Assembly (NCBI GenBank): GCA_023394965.1
Contig: JAEWZX010000044.1
Location: 1 to 44,030, forward strand
Length of the DNA: 44,030 nt
Direction of reading: 5' to 3'
From: Pseudomonadota bacterium
GTDB lineage: Bacteria; Pseudomonadota; Alphaproteobacteria; Sphingomonadales; Sphingomonadaceae
The notes under the pieces: generated by a model
Seen by the model: only the letters and a program-made list of their open reading frames with translations
What the model was told of the DNA's origin: nothing
The model's database searches: none
Program-made: the position numbers and the translations under genes
In this document: piece by piece, positions 41,580-44,030 of the stretch
Numbering within the stretch: position 1 is the stretch's first letter
Layout: each line of letters starts with the position of its first letter

Positions 41580-42294
41580 GGCCAGAAAACCAGTCATCGT
41601 TCTGGTCCGCCCTCAACTTGGGGAGAATATCGGCAAGGCGGCGCGTGCCATGCTCAATTTCGGGCTAACCGAGATGCGCCTTGTCGAGCCACGCGATGGT
41701 TGGCCCAACCCGTCTGCAGGCCCAGCGGCATCTGGTGCAGATATCGTGCTGGAGCAAGCGCAGGTCTATGCCTCCACCGCTGACGCAGTGGCAGACTGCG
41801 CACATGTCTATGCCACCACTGTTCGGAAACGCGGCGTAACGAAGCCAGTCCACACCCCTGAAGAAGCAAGCCGCGAGATAGCAGCCGCGCAAGGCCGCAG
41901 TGCCATCTTGTTCGGGCCTGAGCGCTCGGGTCTGGAAACCGAAGATGTTGCATTGGCTCGTGCGATTTTAACTGTCCCCATCAATCCTGAATTCGGATCC
42001 CTCAATCTTGCACAGGCTGTAATTCTTTGCGCTTACGAGTGGTCCAAGCACGAGGACCTGGTTCAACCGACACAGGAAGATCTTCTGCCACCAGCCCCAC
42101 AAGAGGAGCTGGACGGGTTGATCGCACATTTAGAAGGGATGCTTGAACCGAAGGGTTACTTCCGCCCCGAAGCTCGCGCCGAGGCCACCCGCCGCACATT
42201 GCGCGGGGTGCTGACGAAACCGGCCTGGAATCATCTCGAGGTGCGCACTTTGCGCGGGGTGCTTTCTTCGCTTCAGCGCGAACCTAAGCTCTGA
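41566..42294 (+). CDS. trmJ: TrmJ-like tRNA/rRNA 2'-O-methyltransferase (SPOUT)
   Basis: A SPOUT-class RNA methyltransferase like TrmJ, which methylates the ribose at tRNA position 32. The motifs VIVLVRPQLGENIGKAARAM, AILFGPERSGLETEDVALAR and INPEFGSLNLAQAVILCAYE are the three conserved blocks around the trefoil knot. The 242-residue length fits. It overlaps nrdR by 14 bases and its end overlaps the convergent chorismate mutase by 11. TrmH-family relatives cannot be fully excluded. Confidence 0.9.
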   Translation: MKEAEARKPVIVLVRPQLGENIGKAARAMLNFGLTEMRLVEPRDGWPNPSAGPAASGADIVLEQAQVYASTADAVADCAHVYATTVRKRGVTKPVHTPEEASREIAAAQGRSAILFGPERSGLETEDVALARAILTVPINPEFGSLNLAQAVILCAYEWSKHEDLVQPTQEDLLPPAPQEELDGLIAHLEGMLEPKGYFRPEARAEATRRTLRGVLTKPAWNHLEVRTLRGVLSSLQREPKL

Positions 42295-42595
42295 TCCGGT
42301 CCCATTCGACCAATTCATAGGCGATCGAGATTTCCACCAATTTCTCCCATATGCGCGCCAGTTCATCTGCCGGGAGTCCGCGTTCCTTGGCATGGGTATG
42401 GGCGTTCTCGATCACCTCGGCCTTGCGCCTTTCGTCGCGAACTATGTTGCGGTCAGCCTTGATGCGGGCGGCGGCACGCATGTAGCCGAAACGCCGATCA
42501 AGCAGTTCCATCAGTTCCCGATCAGTCGTGTCCACCCCGATCCGCACTTCGCGCATATCGGCGCACTCTTCGGGTAATTTAAACTCGTCCTTCAT
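42284..42595 (-). CDS. Chorismate mutase (AroQ type)
   Basis: A 103-residue all-helical chorismate mutase, which converts chorismate to prephenate for phenylalanine and tyrosine. VRIGVDTTDRELMELLDRRF is helix 1 and IKADRNIVRDERRKAEVIEN holds the arginine/lysine ligands; WEKLVEISIAYELVEWDRI ends it. The ATG at 42595 is preferred to a frame extension upstream. It is of the small PchB-like branch. It overlaps the convergent trmJ end. Confidence 0.9.
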   Translation of the reverse strand: MKDEFKLPEECADMREVRIGVDTTDRELMELLDRRFGYMRAAARIKADRNIVRDERRKAEVIENAHTHAKERGLPADELARIWEKLVEISIAYELVEWDRIRA

Positions 42596-42801
42596 GACGC
42601 TGCGCCCTGCCGCGCTTGAGCGCACTTGTCGAGCGCCTATCTTCCAACTTGACGCGCTGCACAATCTTGGTACTAGCGCGCCTTCGCGAATTGGCTCCGC
42701 ACCCCGGTGAAGCGGCAGCCGCGTCGATCATCTGATTGACGGTGCGATGCCGGGTTGAATGGCCGTCGATGGGACGGTCCAGCAGATTGAAGGAACTATT
42801 T

Positions 42802-43416
42802 ATGACGAAGCGCACCAGCGCCAAGTACAAACTTGACCGCCGGATGGGTGAAAACATCTGGGGTCGTCCCAATTCTCCGGTCAACAAGCGTTCTTACGGC
42901 CCCGGTCAGCATGGTCAGCGCCGCAAGAGCAAAATGTCCGATTACGGTCTGCAGCTTCGCGCCAAGCAGAAGCTCAAAGGCTACTACGGCGACGTGACCG
43001 AAAAGCAGTTCAAGCGCACCTACAAAGAAGCGTCGGCCATGAAGGGCGATACGGGCCAGAACCTGATCGGCCTGCTTGAGCAGCGTCTCGACATGGTGGT
43101 TTACCGCGCCAAGTTCGCGCCGACCATCTTTGCCGCTCGTCAGATCGTGAGCCATGGGCACATTTTCCTGAACGGTGTGAAGACCAACATCGCTTCGGCT
43201 CGCGTCAAGGTCGGCGATGTTGTCAGCCTCGGCAGCAAAGCCAAGGAAATGGCTCTTGTCATCGAAGCACAGAGCCTGCCCGAGCGTGAAATTCCAGACT
43301 ATGTCGCACCCGACGGCAACGACAAGGTGACTTTCACCCGCGTACCGAAGCTCGACGAGGTGCCTTACCCGGTTACCATGGAACCGAACCTGGTTGTCGA
43401 ATTCTACTCGCGCTGA
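42802..43416 (+). CDS. rpsD: 30S ribosomal protein S4
   Basis: S4 nucleates 30S assembly and binds 16S rRNA. MTKRTSAKYKLDRRMGENIW is the N-terminus, and the S4 RNA-binding domain is visible at LLEQRLDMVVYRAKFAPTIF and QIVSHGHIFLNGVKTNIASA. The 204-residue length is typical. AAGGAAC precedes the ATG. A strong intrinsic terminator follows at 43461. Confidence 0.98.
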   Translation: MTKRTSAKYKLDRRMGENIWGRPNSPVNKRSYGPGQHGQRRKSKMSDYGLQLRAKQKLKGYYGDVTEKQFKRTYKEASAMKGDTGQNLIGLLEQRLDMVVYRAKFAPTIFAARQIVSHGHIFLNGVKTNIASARVKVGDVVSLGSKAKEMALVIEAQSLPEREIPDYVAPDGNDKVTFTRVPKLDEVPYPVTMEPNLVVEFYSR

Positions 43417-43460
43417 TCGATCGCCAATATTCGGCGATCTCACTGCGATACTGAGATTAA

Positions 43461-43487
43461 GGGTGGCCTTCGCGGGCCACCCTTTTT
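43461..43487 (+). terminator. Intrinsic terminator of rpsD
   Basis: GGGTGGCC (43461-43468) pairs perfectly with GGCCACCC (43475-43482) around TTCGCG and is followed by TTTTT. It is a textbook rho-independent terminator 44 bases after the stop codon. Confidence 0.92.
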
Positions 43488-43583
43488 CGTTGGCACCGGC
43501 GAAAGATGTCCTGCCGAAGAGGCTCGACTGGCGGAACACCGGGTAAACCAGTTGATAACCCTTTTAGATTAGTACCTTACAGA

Positions 43584-43952
43584 ATGAGACGGACGGTTTC
43601 ATCACAGGATGGGCATTCCGATGCCGAGACGGACCGCCTCTCCGCTCCGGCTAGCCTTGCCATTCTCGATACCGTGTCAAACCCCGAGCTTGATACGCTG
43701 TGCCAAATCGCCGCTGAGATGGTCGGTGCACAAAGCGCGGGCATCAGTTTGCTCTCGCGCTACCACCGATGGTTCAGGGCGCGGCACAGCATGGAACTGG
43801 AAGAAGATGCGCATCGCAACGCGTTTTGCGCACATATTGCAGCCAAGCGTGAGCCGATCATCGTGCTGGATGCGCGGCAAGACGAGCGTTTCAAGAATAG
43901 CGCACTAGGGTCCAAACTCAATCAGCCTCTTGAAAATCGGCGTGTACATTGA
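43584..43952 (+). pseudogene. GAF-domain protein gene, interrupted by an insertion sequence
   Basis: The start of a GAF-domain protein is clear: LAILDTVSNPELDTLCQIAA, then GISLLSRYHRWFRARHSMEL and EPIIVLDARQDERFKN. The match ends near 43908 at NSAL, where a GAF domain should continue with the strand around its cofactor pocket; the frame then runs out at 43952 in unrelated sequence. GAF proteins of this kind usually precede kinase or cyclase domains, so the original gene was probably much longer. An ATG at 43506 upstream is also open, but 43584 fits better. Confidence 0.75.
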
Positions 43953-44030
43953 TTCAGGGAGTCTCCACTGAAGCAGGAGGCTGTTGGAGATGTCGCGTTC
44001 GTTGTTCTGGCTGTCGGATGAAGCATGGCG
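43905..44030 (+). mobile_element. Left end of an IS5-family (IS427-like) insertion sequence
   Basis: The GAF coding pattern breaks at CTAG (43905-43908), and an unrelated 80-base leader runs into a transposase start at 43990. IS427-group elements commonly insert at TA-containing targets, which agrees with CTAG. The other end lies outside the window, so the terminal repeats cannot be compared and the exact left boundary is approximate. Confidence 0.65.
43990..44030 (+). CDS. IS5-family transposase, N-terminal fragment
   Basis: The frame MSRSLFWLSDEAWR is the typical N-terminus of IS5/IS427-group transposases of alphaproteobacteria. TTGGAG lies just upstream and overlaps the start. The window ends after 13 complete codons, so nothing can be said about the catalytic DDE residues. 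Confidence 0.75.
   Translation, partial: MSRSLFWLSDEAW

Overview
The window is chromosomal DNA of a high-GC alphaproteobacterium, most likely order Sphingomonadales (Sphingomonadaceae/Erythrobacteraceae type). The basis is gene order and protein flavour: yqeY - lipoprotein - dnaG - rpoD, glyA - small membrane protein - nrdR - trmJ, an HTH-RibBX fusion followed by ribH, a DUF4170 protein, and a perfect GGAAC-N16-CGTT promoter of the alphaproteobacterial general stress sigma factor EcfG. The assignment rests on recognition of families, not on a database search. No tRNA, rRNA or CRISPR array was seen.

Region 1 (1-6.4 kb): a SoxR-controlled tripartite RND efflux operon (adaptor, permease, outer-membrane lipoprotein; minus strand) divergent from soxR, with a SoxR-type operator placed in a 19-bp promoter spacer. 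A perfect 32-bp palindrome lies at the left edge.

Region 2 (6.4-17.4 kb): an accessory block of short divergent units, each with its own regulator or operator-like repeat. A MocR-type regulator with an EamA exporter opposes a LysE exporter/SnoaL-like/DUF1330/cupin operon; a LysR regulator opposes a VOC protein. These are followed by a SAM methyltransferase whose canonical start is missing, a four-gene overlapping operon (HCCA-isomerase-like DsbA, PaaI thioesterase, RBBP9-like hydrolase, LysE exporter), and a cupin / free-amino-acid 2OG-Fe(II) dioxygenase / P-loop ATPase operon. Three small-molecule exporters near an amino-acid-hydroxylase-like enzyme suggest modification and export of amino-acid-like compounds (inference).

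Region 3 (17.4-26.2 kb): riboflavin genes (HTH-RibBX and RibH) with an inverted-repeat operator over a consensus -10 box, an uncharacterised protein coupled to an APH-like kinase, a small membrane protein, enolase, then a four-gene envelope-stress operon (YqjD/YqjE-like membrane proteins) behind the EcfG promoter, a DUF4170 protein and greA.

Region 4 (26.2-37.1 kb): carA and carB separated by an exactly fitted, lower-GC gene of unknown function; yqeY, a lipoprotein and a chimeric dnaG whose last third is low-GC and is followed by a second, displaced copy of a dnaG 3' end; then rpoD. These two spots are the strongest signs of unusual gene replacement or insertion in otherwise core DNA.

Region 5 (37.1-44.0 kb): HWE-type histidine kinase plus single-domain response regulator, rpiB, glyA, a small membrane protein, nrdR, trmJ-like methyltransferase, chorismate mutase, rpsD with a strong terminator, and a GAF-domain gene interrupted by an IS5-family insertion sequence that runs off the right edge.
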